DNA of 62,992 nucleotides from Desulfarculales bacterium UBA702. GTDB taxonomy: Bacteria; Desulfobacterota; Syntrophobacteria; Syntrophobacterales; Syntrophobacteraceae. Shown here one piece after another: positions 43,013 through 53,600 of this stretch (positions are counted from its first letter, which is position 1; every line of letters begins with the position of its first letter). Made by a program: the position numbers and the translations under genes. The notes beneath the pieces were generated by a model, which worked only from the letters and a program-made list of their open reading frames with translations, searched no databases and was not told the origin of the DNA. Location of the stretch: assembly GCA_002298165.1 (NCBI GenBank), contig DBMI01000047.1, positions 2,552 through 65,543 of the forward strand. Direction: 5' to 3'.

Positions 43013-43936
43013 GTGGATCAAAAAGAGAGATACAGAGGCTCGCTGCTGGGGCTTGCCTGCGGAGATGCTTTGGGGGCTCCGGTCGAATCCCGGCCTCGTG
43101 GATCATTTGAACCGGTATCCGACATGAGCGGCGGTTGCTTGAGACCGGGTGAGTGGACAGACGACACCAGCATGGCGCTCTGCCTCGCGGAGAGCCTGAT
43201 CGAACTAAAAGGCTTCGATCCGGCGGACCAGATGAAACGCTATCTTCGCTGGTTTCGGGAAGGGCACCTCAGCTCAACCGGCCGCTGCTTCGGCATTGGT
43301 AGGACCACCCGGGGATCTCTTCTCGCGTTCGAAAAATCAGGGGATCCATTCTCGGGACCTATTCACGCCACTTCCGCCGGAAATGGCAGCATCATGCGCC
43401 TTGCGCCGGTGCCGCTCTTCTTCGCCGCAAATTCTGGAAAGGCCATAGAGATGTCTGGGGAGTCCTCCCGCACGACCCACGGCGCAACCGCGGCAATCGA
43501 TGCGTGCCGGTACATGGGGGCACTTATAGTAGGGGCTCTGAGCGGAATCGGCAAAGAAGATCTGCTGCGGGCGCGATTTTCACCCGTACCAAAATATTGG
43601 GACGAGCACCCCCTGGCGCCCGAAATAGATGAGGTTGCCTGCGGTTCCTTCAAGAAACGAAATCCTCCTCAAATCAGGGGGACTGCATACGTTGTGGACT
43701 CTTTGGAGGCTGCCCTCTGGGCCTTCTATCATTCAGATTCTTTTGAGGATGGATGTCTTGCGGCCGTGAACCTGGGAGACGATAGCGACACGACCGGCGC
43801 AGTTTTCGGGCAGATAGCAGGTGCGTTCCACGGCGAGGAGCAAATCCCGGAGCGGTGGCTATCGAGGCTGGCGCATCGGGAACTGATCGAGTCTTTTGCC
43901 GACCGCCTGCATGATCTGGCGCAATGTCCCGTATAG
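43013..43936 (+). CDS. ADP-ribosylglycohydrolase (DraG/ARH family)
   Basis: The 307-residue protein starts with the family block RGSLLGLACGDALGAPVES. The two metal-binding regions are GEWTDDTSMAL and NLGDDSDTTGAVFGQIAGA, which carry the Asp/Thr ligands of the di-Mg/Mn centre. Family members remove ADP-ribose from Arg residues (nitrogenase regulation by DraG) or hydrolyse other ADP-ribosyl compounds. No draT or nitrogenase gene is nearby, so the substrate is unknown. The start is a GTG with a weak ribosome site; no better in-frame start is seen. Confidence 0.92.
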   Translation: MDQKERYRGSLLGLACGDALGAPVESRPRGSFEPVSDMSGGCLRPGEWTDDTSMALCLAESLIELKGFDPADQMKRYLRWFREGHLSSTGRCFGIGRTTRGSLLAFEKSGDPFSGPIHATSAGNGSIMRLAPVPLFFAANSGKAIEMSGESSRTTHGATAAIDACRYMGALIVGALSGIGKEDLLRARFSPVPKYWDEHPLAPEIDEVACGSFKKRNPPQIRGTAYVVDSLEAALWAFYHSDSFEDGCLAAVNLGDDSDTTGAVFGQIAGAFHGEEQIPERWLSRLAHRELIESFADRLHDLAQCPV

Positions 43937-44055
43937 GTCTATTCAAGTGGTGAGCAGGATAAATCCAGCCGTTTGCTAACACAGCGCATTCACGCCCTTA
44001 AACCTTCGAAAGGTCCTTCGTGCTGAAAGAAAAACAGAACGACAAAGGCTATTTT

Positions 44056-45894
44056 TTAGGCAGTTTCAAGGGCTCCATTAGGACAAACCGATACGCATAC
44101 TCCGCAGCCCGCGCAGGCTGACTCGTCTATCAAGACCGGCTGCTTTTCACCACCGGAGCGGATTGCCGGGCATTCGAACTGTTTCAGGCAAAACCCGCAG
44201 CCCTTGCATTTCTCATTGACTCGCACCGATGTGCGCGGGCTGGTAGCGCTATGGGTGTGGTCCATTAAACAGGGATGCCTGGAGATCACCACGGCTATGC
44301 CGCCGTTTTCGGCACGGGCGTGTTCTCCGGCTGAGCGCAGATGCCCAGAGAATGTTTGGAAATCATAAGGGTCGGCTTCTTCCACGAATTTTATTCCGCA
44401 GGCCCGGACGATCTCCGCAATTGAGATGCTTGGAACTGTGCGGCCGTCGAGGTTTTTCCCGAGTGCGGGGGTTGGCTGATGGCCGGTCATTGCGGTGGTG
44501 TGATTGTCGAGAATCGCGAGAACGAACCGGGCACCCTGCACGACAGCATTGATAAGCGCGGGAATTCCTGAATGGAAAAAAGTCGAGTCGCCGATGGTTG
44601 CGCAAATTGGCGGATAATTGTCTCGGGTCGAACTGAAGGAGTGATAGAAACCTGCTGCCTGGCTGATCGAGGCTCCCATGCAAAGAATGGTGTCAACGGC
44701 CCCGAGATTGAGGCCAAGTGAATAGCAGCCGATATCTCCCGGATAGATGCCCTTGGGGAAAACTTTCTTGATTGCGAAAAAAGCTGCCCGGTGAGGACAT
44801 CCGGCACAAAGCGTGGGACGCCTTCCGGGAGACGAGGGTGCAGCGATCTGTACCGCCCGAGGCAGATTCAGAAAATTTCTGACTATCCCCTCTACTACCT
44901 CCGGCAGAAGTTCTCCGGCTGATTGGACGGTCTCCGACAGACGCCCAAAAACCCTGGCCCGGTCCCGGAATTGGAGCTCAATTACGGGAGCGGTTTCTTC
45001 GACGATCAGTATGCGCTCGAAGCGCGTCAGAAGATCTTCCGTAAATCGGGTGGAGAGCGGGTAAGGCATGAGGACGCGGTAAACCGGAACGGTATTCCAG
45101 AGTCCAAGCTCGGCCAGAACCTCCTGCAGATATCCGATTACGGCCCCTGAACCAACGATACATGCCGGACCGGACGCATCCGGGGATGAAAGACTGCCCG
45201 GATTCAAAAGCCGTGGCAGGAATTCCTTATCCTCGGAGATTTTGCCTATTTTCTCGTTCAACTCCCGATGCAGGAGAAGCCTGAATTTTGGAGTTGCCGC
45301 CCATCTGGGTGGATTCTTCTCGAAAATCGGGAAAGTGGATTCCCGTGAGATCTGGCCGAATTCGATATCCTGCCTTGCATGGCACACGCGGGTTGTCGGG
45401 CGGAGCATCACGGGAATCTCGTAGCGCTCGGAAAGTTCGTATGCAGCGGCTGTGATTTCGCGGGCATCCGAGGGTAAGACAGGGTCCAGTACCGGGATCT
45501 TTGCCGCCATTGCAAAAATACGACTGTCCTGCTCGGTTTGCGAACTGTGCGGTCCGGGATCGTCTGCCGAGATCACAATAAACCCGCCCTTGACGCCCAG
45601 ATAGGCCGAACTCATCAGCGGGTCGGCCGCAACATTCAGCCCCACCTGTTTCATAATCGCCGCCGAACGCCTTCCGGTATAGCTGTTTGCAAGAGCCACC
45701 TCGAAGGCTACCTTCTCATTTATTGACCATTCAAGGTGGATATTTTCCAGGCCGCTTTGAGACCTCAACCGATCCACTGCACCTAAAATTTCCGACGCCG
45801 GTGTGCCGGGGTAGGAAGCTACAACGGCGCACCCCGATTCCATCAAACCCAAGGCAATAGCTTCATTTCCCAGCAGGATTTTTTGCTCACTCAA
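44056..45894 (-). CDS. iorA: indolepyruvate ferredoxin oxidoreductase alpha subunit
   Basis: IorA oxidatively decarboxylates arylpyruvates from aromatic amino acids, using thiamine diphosphate and reducing ferredoxin. The protein has the N-terminal pyruvate:ferredoxin-type domain (LLGNEAIALGLMESG and SYPGTPASEI) and a TPP domain (CAGCPHRAAF, GDIGCYSLG and GDSTFFHSGIPALINAV). Two C-terminal cluster motifs follow (CKGCGFCLKQFECP and CAGCGVCVSVCP). The frame opens at 45978 with an odd 28-residue leader. TTG 45894 has an AAGGAG site 6 nt upstream and matches the family N-terminus, giving 612 residues. The beta subunit gene iorB is not adjacent in this window. Confidence 0.92.
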   Translation of the reverse strand: MSEQKILLGNEAIALGLMESGCAVVASYPGTPASEILGAVDRLRSQSGLENIHLEWSINEKVAFEVALANSYTGRRSAAIMKQVGLNVAADPLMSSAYLGVKGGFIVISADDPGPHSSQTEQDSRIFAMAAKIPVLDPVLPSDAREITAAAYELSERYEIPVMLRPTTRVCHARQDIEFGQISRESTFPIFEKNPPRWAATPKFRLLLHRELNEKIGKISEDKEFLPRLLNPGSLSSPDASGPACIVGSGAVIGYLQEVLAELGLWNTVPVYRVLMPYPLSTRFTEDLLTRFERILIVEETAPVIELQFRDRARVFGRLSETVQSAGELLPEVVEGIVRNFLNLPRAVQIAAPSSPGRRPTLCAGCPHRAAFFAIKKVFPKGIYPGDIGCYSLGLNLGAVDTILCMGASISQAAGFYHSFSSTRDNYPPICATIGDSTFFHSGIPALINAVVQGARFVLAILDNHTTAMTGHQPTPALGKNLDGRTVPSISIAEIVRACGIKFVEEADPYDFQTFSGHLRSAGEHARAENGGIAVVISRHPCLMDHTHSATSPRTSVRVNEKCKGCGFCLKQFECPAIRSGGEKQPVLIDESACAGCGVCVSVCPNGALETA

Positions 45895-46305
45895 AACGAT
45901 CTCCTTGGAACAATTGTTGGCCGAAATAGAAAGATCACGGATGACCACTGCCAGCCCCCGCTCAGAGAATCCCGCCATCCAGGGCGGATCGCCCCATCGA
46001 GAATTTAATGCCCCGCTGCATGGAGGAGCTGCATTTCCGGGCGCTGAATTTTTGCAGGAATAACACGGAGTCGAGGGAAATTAACAAAGGGCCGAGAGGA
46101 GAGTCAAGGAGGAAAACCCGCCGGGATTTCCCCGGTGCCTGCCGGCCGGCGCGCGGAGAAGTCTTTTGACAGATGTTTATAGTAACCGGAAAATCCGGCG
46201 CTTAAATCCCCCGCCTACTGTCTTTGGGCATGTGAAATGGATAATTCCCCCCATTTAATTGCCACTCTCCGGCCTTAAATTGCATCGAGCCGTCTGGAGA
46301 ATTGG
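45895..46305. other. divergent intergenic region, iorA / 3D-domain gene
   Basis: A 411-bp region without a gene. It must hold two divergent promoters. I see no repeat family member or clear operator. Confidence 0.3.
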
Positions 46306-46944
46306 ATGGCTGACAATACCAGAAAAGGTGCCTGCCCTATGAGAGAGTCTCAGAAAAGGCTGGCGACCTTTGCCATCTGGGTGATTGCCGCCCTTCCAGT
46401 TCATTCGGTAAAGGTTACAGCCCATACATTTGTCCCCATGCCTGCCGTGAAAGCAATGGTGGAGGCGGCCAGCGGGGCCGCGACACCTTCCCCGGCAATC
46501 CAAAAAAATAATTCGGATCTAAGGGTCCGGGTCTCAGCCTATGCGGCTGTCCCGAAATGCACCAAGAGGAAAAATCCCCACATTACTGCTTCCGGGTACA
46601 AGATTAAGAGCCGCGATCACTACCGCTTGATCGCTCTTTCACCCGATTTGGCCAGGAACTTCAAATTCGGAGACCTGTTTCGCCTGGAGGTCGGCGGCAA
46701 GAGCTACCTCGTTAGTTACCGCGACAAGATGCCAGACCGGCACAAAAAGGCTATCGACTTTCTGCTGCCCACCGTCAAAAAATGCAAGCAGTTCGGCGTC
46801 GTGACCGGTAAACTTTGTCCAGTCGAGAAACACGGTGAGCAGAGCAAAGATGGTCCGGGTACTACAACAGCGATTCTTTCCAGAAGACCCGTACTGCCCC
46901 AAAATGTACTCCAATTTGTATTGAATCGGGAATTGCCTGACTGA
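46306..46944 (+). CDS. secreted 3D-domain (RlpA/MltA-like beta-barrel) protein
   Basis: The 212-residue protein has an N-terminal export signal (basic MRESQKRL before a hydrophobic ATFAIWVIAALPV stretch). It has a C-terminal 3D domain with VRVSAYAAVPKCTKRKNP, TASGYKIK, IALSPDLARNFKFGDLF and the Asp residues in YRDKMPDRHKKAIDFLL. 3D domains are double-psi beta-barrels found in peptidoglycan-acting proteins, so a cell-wall role is likely. Two extra Cys (LPTVKKCKQF and KLCPVE) may form a disulfide. A GGAG site is 7 nt before ATG 46306. A downstream ATG (codon 12) gives a cleaner signal peptide. Confidence 0.78.
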   Translation: MADNTRKGACPMRESQKRLATFAIWVIAALPVHSVKVTAHTFVPMPAVKAMVEAASGAATPSPAIQKNNSDLRVRVSAYAAVPKCTKRKNPHITASGYKIKSRDHYRLIALSPDLARNFKFGDLFRLEVGGKSYLVSYRDKMPDRHKKAIDFLLPTVKKCKQFGVVTGKLCPVEKHGEQSKDGPGTTTAILSRRPVLPQNVLQFVLNRELPD

Positions 46945-47691
46945 CCATATTGTTTGCGAACCCTGGTATCCTGGATCAAAGCACAAATCCGATTTGATGA
47001 ACCCGCAGTGACGTCACTCAAAGTGAATTCCTTTAAAGTTTTTCTATAAAGGGTTTTAACGTAAATATTCTATTTAAGGATGTGATTACAGCAGCATGGC
47101 TGTTCTAGGACAATTATTATTTTATTCCTGTCAACTAACCGAATCTCTACATATATATAGCTATTAACAGCACTCCTTCATTTTTTCCTAATGATTTTCA
47201 GCTAGAAGTCCGATAGATTAAACAGATTCCCTTTCGAAAAATTTCGAAAAGTTGAATTCCCGGCTGTGTATCCGCTATCGCAGCCGGTGTGGATTTTTAT
47301 GCTTCGAACCAGGGGGATCTCCGGATTGAATCCCCTCGCACTATCGTAGCTCATCTAATACTCTCATGCGGATCGTCTTGCTTGAGAGTTCAAAGGATTG
47401 AAAGCGGCAAAGGTGAGGAATCCGCGCTCGTCAGCGCCACTCCCCTTTTTGCCATTTTTGTCATTCAGGGAGTGTTTAGCTATAGCTCCTATCCCAAAGA
47501 TCAGTAGCCGATCAAAATTGCTCTGCCTCAAACTTAAGAGCACCTAAATGCAGAATGCTTTAGGATTTTCCCAGCAAGATTTCACGTACCATCAGGCTTC
47601 AAATCTGAAAAATCACTTCTCTCAAGCGCAAGCCCATACGGCGGGATATGTGAAGCAATCCCGGTGCTGCATCAGGAGGATAGGAAGAGTT
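46945..47691. other. leader region of the giant gene
   Basis: About 750 bp of AT-rich DNA without a convincing gene. Near 47263-47290 CCGGCTG and CAGCCGG form a 7-bp stem followed shortly by ATTTTTATG, which is attenuator-like. A second stem GGGGAT/ATCCCC lies near 47312-47335. A 72-codon frame at 47289-47507 has no ribosome site. The final bases carry the AGGAGG site of the giant gene. Confidence 0.35.
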
Positions 47692-50600
47692 ATGTCTAGA
47701 TTTTTAAAGATAGTTGGACTGGTCGGCCTTATCTCGCTAATTCATTGCGGAGCGGCCTTAGCGCTGGATGTACCCCATGCGGCACCCGAGAGTGTCAAAT
47801 GCTCCAGTTGTCATACTTTGCACAACTATCTTGGGTCAAACCTTACAAATCAACCCACCAATGCGGCCTTGTGCAAAAGCTGCCACACGCTAACCGGAAC
47901 GGCCTCCGCGCTGCCGTTTGCCAGTTTCGATCAGGCAAAACCCGGCGTATCGGGCACCTCCCATAGCTGGAGCGGTTTGATGCCGGCCATATCGAACCCC
48001 TCGAATGCATACGGCCTGAGAGCGACCGCCGATTTGACCAATTTGGGAGTCAAGAGGCGGGTGAGCGAAGCGGGCAATGCCGTTATATGTTCGGCCTGCC
48101 ATGATGAACACAGCCAGTTGAATCTTCCATGGGACCCCATGGCTGTTTCCACATCAAGGGGGCAAACCGGAACGGCAACGGGCGGGACGGCAAGCACCCT
48201 GGTTGATACTTCCAAAGCCTGGACGGAAAACCAGTGGGCGAATGCTACCGTCAAGATTATGAGCGGGCTTAACAGCGGTCTGGTAAAAAGAGTTCTAAGC
48301 AATACCGCAAACCAGTTGACATTCCAAACATCGTTTCCCAATTCGATCGGCGCAAACACCTCGTACTACCTGAATAGCAATCGTCATTTCATGAGAGTTA
48401 CCAATACAGCGGATCAGCTATGCCTCGACTGCCATTACTACAGGAACCAGAGTGATGTTACGACCTATACAGGTACACCGCTAAGCCATCCCATAAGGAA
48501 AGCGCTTACCGCCGCAAAAGATCCAACCCAGTTTTTCAATATCCCCCGCGAACCGCAGTCCGCGGGTTTTGTCCCCCAGGCGGGTACAAGAGGAGAACTC
48601 AACGGCGGGACTGACACAAATCTCAAGAATAATATTGTGCTGGCATCGGACCTCGGGATCCTGTGCCTTTCGTGCCATGATATGCATTATACGGGCTCGT
48701 CGGATGGCTATTTGCTAAAGCGATCCCTCGAAGAGACCTGTCATGCATGCCACAAAACCGACGTGAACACACCAAACGATGCAAACGCCATAAAGACCCA
48801 CAACAGTACAAATGCGGGTTCCACCAAGTGGGGAGGGGACGGCTGGGGAATAACAGGCGGGAAATACGGAAAATTTGGATGCACCACCTGCCATACTGCC
48901 CACTCCACCAAAAACATTTTTCTCATTAAAGAGAATATAGTTGCGCCCAATTCCCCGACGGATGCCCTGCCGGGCGCCGCCGCCGATCTGAGAGTCTTTT
49001 CAGGGACAGCAGGTTCGACTCCAGGTCTCCTTGCAGACGATACCGGAGGGCACTCCACTTCGACCAGGGCGTGCGAACTTTGCCATTCCAGGAACAAATA
49101 CCATAACTTTGATACCGCAAATAACACCGGCGGAAACGATCACTACAACGCAAATGACTGCCGGAGTTGCCATTCCCATAAAAACGGATTCAGGCCGCTT
49201 TGCGACGGCTGTCACGGCACTCCTCCAAGTCTCAATACCATTGGAGGGCCCAACGGGCTTGCAACGCCGTCTTCCGGATCGGGAACCGCAGGAGCGCATT
49301 ACTATCACGCAAAAACGGTCGCCTACCCCTGCGGCTGGTGCCATTACAACGCATCGGGAAGCGGGCCCCTGCATAAGGATTCCAAGGTAAGCCTGGGGTT
49401 TGTGAACCTGTTTGGGTCGAAAACCGGCGGCAGCTATAACGGGCAGGCATCGGTTAATTATGAATCAACCGATCCGGGAACATCTATTGCCAAAACCGGG
49501 TCGAAGACTTGTGCGCTCTATTGCCACGGCAGCACCATGATCCCTAACGGAGGGACATCTACAAACGCGGTGTGGGATGCCGGAGCAAGCGCTTACAGTT
49601 GTTCGAGCAGCCCAAATGGCTCATGTCACGGGGCATCCTCAGCCAACCCACCTCAGAAGGGCAGCCACGGAAAGCATGTGAGCGCGGCCCTGGGGTATGG
49701 CTTTGGATGTAATCTGTGCCATCCCGCCGTAACAGGCGGCAGCCATGTCGATGGTAAGGTCAGCTGGTCTTTCAATACAACCAATACCACTACCAATGGC
49801 GGGAAATACAAAGGCCTGCCGGTCGGATCCACAGGTGCGCCCGCTCCCAGCGCAACTTACGGTACATGCAGCACTCTTTACTGCCACAGCACCGGGACAT
49901 CCTCTCCCACTTATGCGACCCCTGAATGGGGAAATGCGGCGAGCGGGCTTTGCGGCAGTTGCCACGGCGTTACCGCCGGATCTCCTCCCGCGTCAGGTGC
50001 ACATGCGAAGCACACGGGTGATGCTGCTGCATATAGGTATAGCTGCTCTAAGTGCCACAACTCGGTTGCGAACTCGACAACCAACTCATCTACCCAGCCT
50101 ACGCTGAAGACGAGAACACTGCATGTCAACGGCGAAAAAGACGTGCAGTTCGATTCAGGGCAAGCCGGGGCGTACTCGAACGGGGTTTGCTCGAATACAT
50201 ACTGCCACAGTGACGGAACCGCAGCATCTACCGGCGTCATCCGAGCCAATACATCACCTGCCTGGGGGGCAACAGGATCCCAGGCATGCAACAGTTGCCA
50301 CGGCTATCCGCCATCCTATCCTTCCGGCAGCCCAAAGGCTAACAGCCATCTTCACCACAACTGGGATTGCGGGATGTGTCATGCATGGACAACTCCGCAC
50401 GGTGAGAGGATTTCATCGCCGTGGAACCATGCAAACGGCGTAATAGATGTCCACGGGAGTGGAACAAACGGTCACTACTTTACCTTTACTCCTAATCCCA
50501 ACGGGGGGGGAACCTGTTCAGGCACTTTCTGTCACTACCCCGCGCAATGGGGTGCGCGTGAACCGGCTGCCCCGACCATGCTGGAACCGGAGGCCTTGTC

Positions 50601-53600
50601 GACTACGAAAATTCGGTGGAACCTCAAGGACAATTCATGGAATGAGAATGGATTCGATCTGGATTACCATGCTCCACCTGTGCGCTGGATATCTGTTAAT
50701 ACCCCGAACATCTCTTTCATAGAAGACGATGGGCTAACTCCAAATACCCAGTATTCGGCTCACCTGCATGCTTATTCTTCCGATGACTGGTCAACATCGA
50801 GCAACTACAAGACAATATGCACACTGGCGCTGCCGCCGGAAGTGACCTCGGACAGGATCGCGGGGACCTCGTTCACTACACAGAGCGTTGTCTTTACGAA
50901 CGTAACGGGCTTCGGGTCCGGAGGACTCCAGTACTACCGGTATGTCTGGGACCAGAATCCAACGCACACGTTCACCGATACCGAACCTCTGCAATGGAGC
51001 AGCGGGACTCTGAGCCTCGCTGCAATTCCGAATGCCGGCATGTACCTGCATTTAAAAAGCTATAACTGCTCCGATGTCCCAAGCGGCACCCTGGACCTTG
51101 GACCATTTTATTACACTCCGAACGCTGTCTATTACTCGGTCGGCCAGAATACCAGCGATCACAAGACCGGCACTCCTACCGTAACCGTTTCGGGTAAGAC
51201 CGCAACCTTCTCGGTCGCCCAGACTGCGACCAATATGGGTGTGGGAGACGTGATTACATATGGAGGGTCAAATAAGTGCTACATTTCGGGTAAGATCTCG
51301 GGAACCGTGTGGACATGCACCTCGGCCAAAGCCGACACGCCCGTCCAGGCAACAAATGCAACGGTAAACTCGATCACACATGCTTTCGGCTCTGTAAGTA
51401 ATGCAGTGTACGGGGCTACTACCCCGAGCTACCTGGGCACCAGTGATCTTGTCATCGGAAATTATCAGCTAAATATCCCATGCTATTACGACAGCGGGCC
51501 TTCCGATACCGCCTCGTCCTTGTATCTAACCGGAATTGTCACCGGGCCGGGGAACCACATCAAGATATACACACCGGTAAACACCGCAAGTGAATGCAAC
51601 CGGAGCCAAAGGCACGACGGGAAGTGGAAAACCGACGCGTTTAGAATAGAGAATGCCGACACGGCGGTAATCTATAGTAATCTCAATCACATTGAATTTG
51701 AGGGACTCCAGATAGCATCCACCCGTGGAGGTGCCGCCCATGGCATATCGAACCAAACTCAACACAACGCAAGTGTCATCAGGATCCATGACAACATCAT
51801 CAGCCACCGGAACATCAGAGGCGGCACCGGCATCCTGATACTTGACGATGCGGGCGGAATAGGTGTCGGAGGCAAGGCCTATATTTACAATAATATAATC
51901 TACGATTTCGGTTTTCCGGATACCGGATGGGAGGGTTACGGGATCAGGAGCTACATGGACGGAGTTCTTTACAATAACACCGTCTATAATTGCTACTATG
52001 GGATTTACGGTACCTCGCTCTGGGGATCACCGGCTCCCGCAGCCAAGAACAACATCGTCCAGGGTTCGGTATTGGCCGGTTATACGGGAACATATGCTGC
52101 ATCTTCGGCCAACAACATATCGAGTGATGCGACCTCCCCAAATTCAGCTTTCAGAAACAAGACGGTCACATTTGTCAATGCAGTGGGTAAGGATTTTCAC
52201 CTCTCGGCAGGCGATACCGTTGCCAGGGATGCGGGAGTGAATTTGTCGGCCGATGTTGCTCTCCCATTGAACACCGACATTAATGGCCGATTCAGGCCCT
52301 ACGGAAGCGCATGGGATATCGGGGCGGATGAGTACGCGGTGAAAAGTGTATTCTACTCGGTAGGCCAGAACACCAGCGACCACAAGACCGGAACACCTAC
52401 CGTAACGGTTTGGGGCAACACCGCCATCTTCTCAGTTCCCCAGACGGCTTCCAATATGGGCGTCGGCGACGTGGTGACTTATGGAGGCTCTTACAAGTGC
52501 TACATCTCCGGCAAGACCTCTCAGAGCGAATGGAGTTGCGTATCGGCCACCGGAGGGATTCCTGCACCGGCCACGGAGGCGACCGTAAACTCGATTACTC
52601 ATGCCTATGCATCTCTGAGCGCAGCGGTAAACGGCGCATCCGATGCGAACCATCTAAATACGTCCAACCTCATGACCGGAAATTATATCCTGAATCTCCC
52701 TTGCTACTATGATACGGGAGCCGACACCACACCGGTTTTCGTTACCGCATACGCCACCGATTGGACACACTACATCAGGATCTATACGCCGACGAATACC
52801 GCGACCGAGGTGAATGCTTCACAGAGACATAAGGGAAAGTGGGATGCGCAGAAGTACACCTTGTCGGGTGCCGGTATGCTCCATCTCAATGCAGGCTATA
52901 CACAGGTAATTGGATTGCAGGTGGAATCCATCGGCAATCAGGATAATGACTGGCTGATTACCAATGACTCGCCGTGGACCGCTACGAGCCTTACAATCGC
53001 CAATAACATGTTAAGGTCGAGCAATACCGCGGGCGTATCCAACAGGGGCATATACCTCTTGCTCGCAAACGGTCAGAATAAAATATACAACAACATTATC
53101 AGTGATTTCGGCTACTCGGGTATTTATGTGGAAAGCGGGAACGCAGGTACTGTCTTTGCCTATAACAACACAGTAGTGAATTGCAAGGTTTACGGCATAG
53201 GCACTGCCGTTCCATCGATCATTCTTGCGAAGAACAACATCGTTCAGGGGAGCAGTACCGGGTATTCCGGAACCTTTGCAGCGGGCTCGGATTATAATCT
53301 CTCCGACCAGGCCAATGATGCTCCTTCCCCTTCCTACAGAACCAACCAGGCAACGACGGTTTCGTTTGCCGATGCCGAAAATGGGGATTTCCATCTATCC
53401 GATTCCGAGACAGCGGCAATTGATGCGGGAGCGAACCTCTCCGCGGATGCAAACATTTCCTTTAACAGTGATATCGATGGTCAGGCGAGGCCTCATGGAA
53501 GCGGCTGGGACATCGGAGCGGATGAGTTTATCGAGTCGATTGCCCCATCTTCAACCATCAGCGCTCCGGAAAATGATGACCTGCTGGGACCGGTCAACCC

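Noticed and set aside
47289..47507. A 72-codon plus-strand frame upstream of the giant gene.
   Set aside because: It starts with GTG without a ribosome site, its composition is not protein-like, and it overlaps hairpins. It is probably leader DNA.
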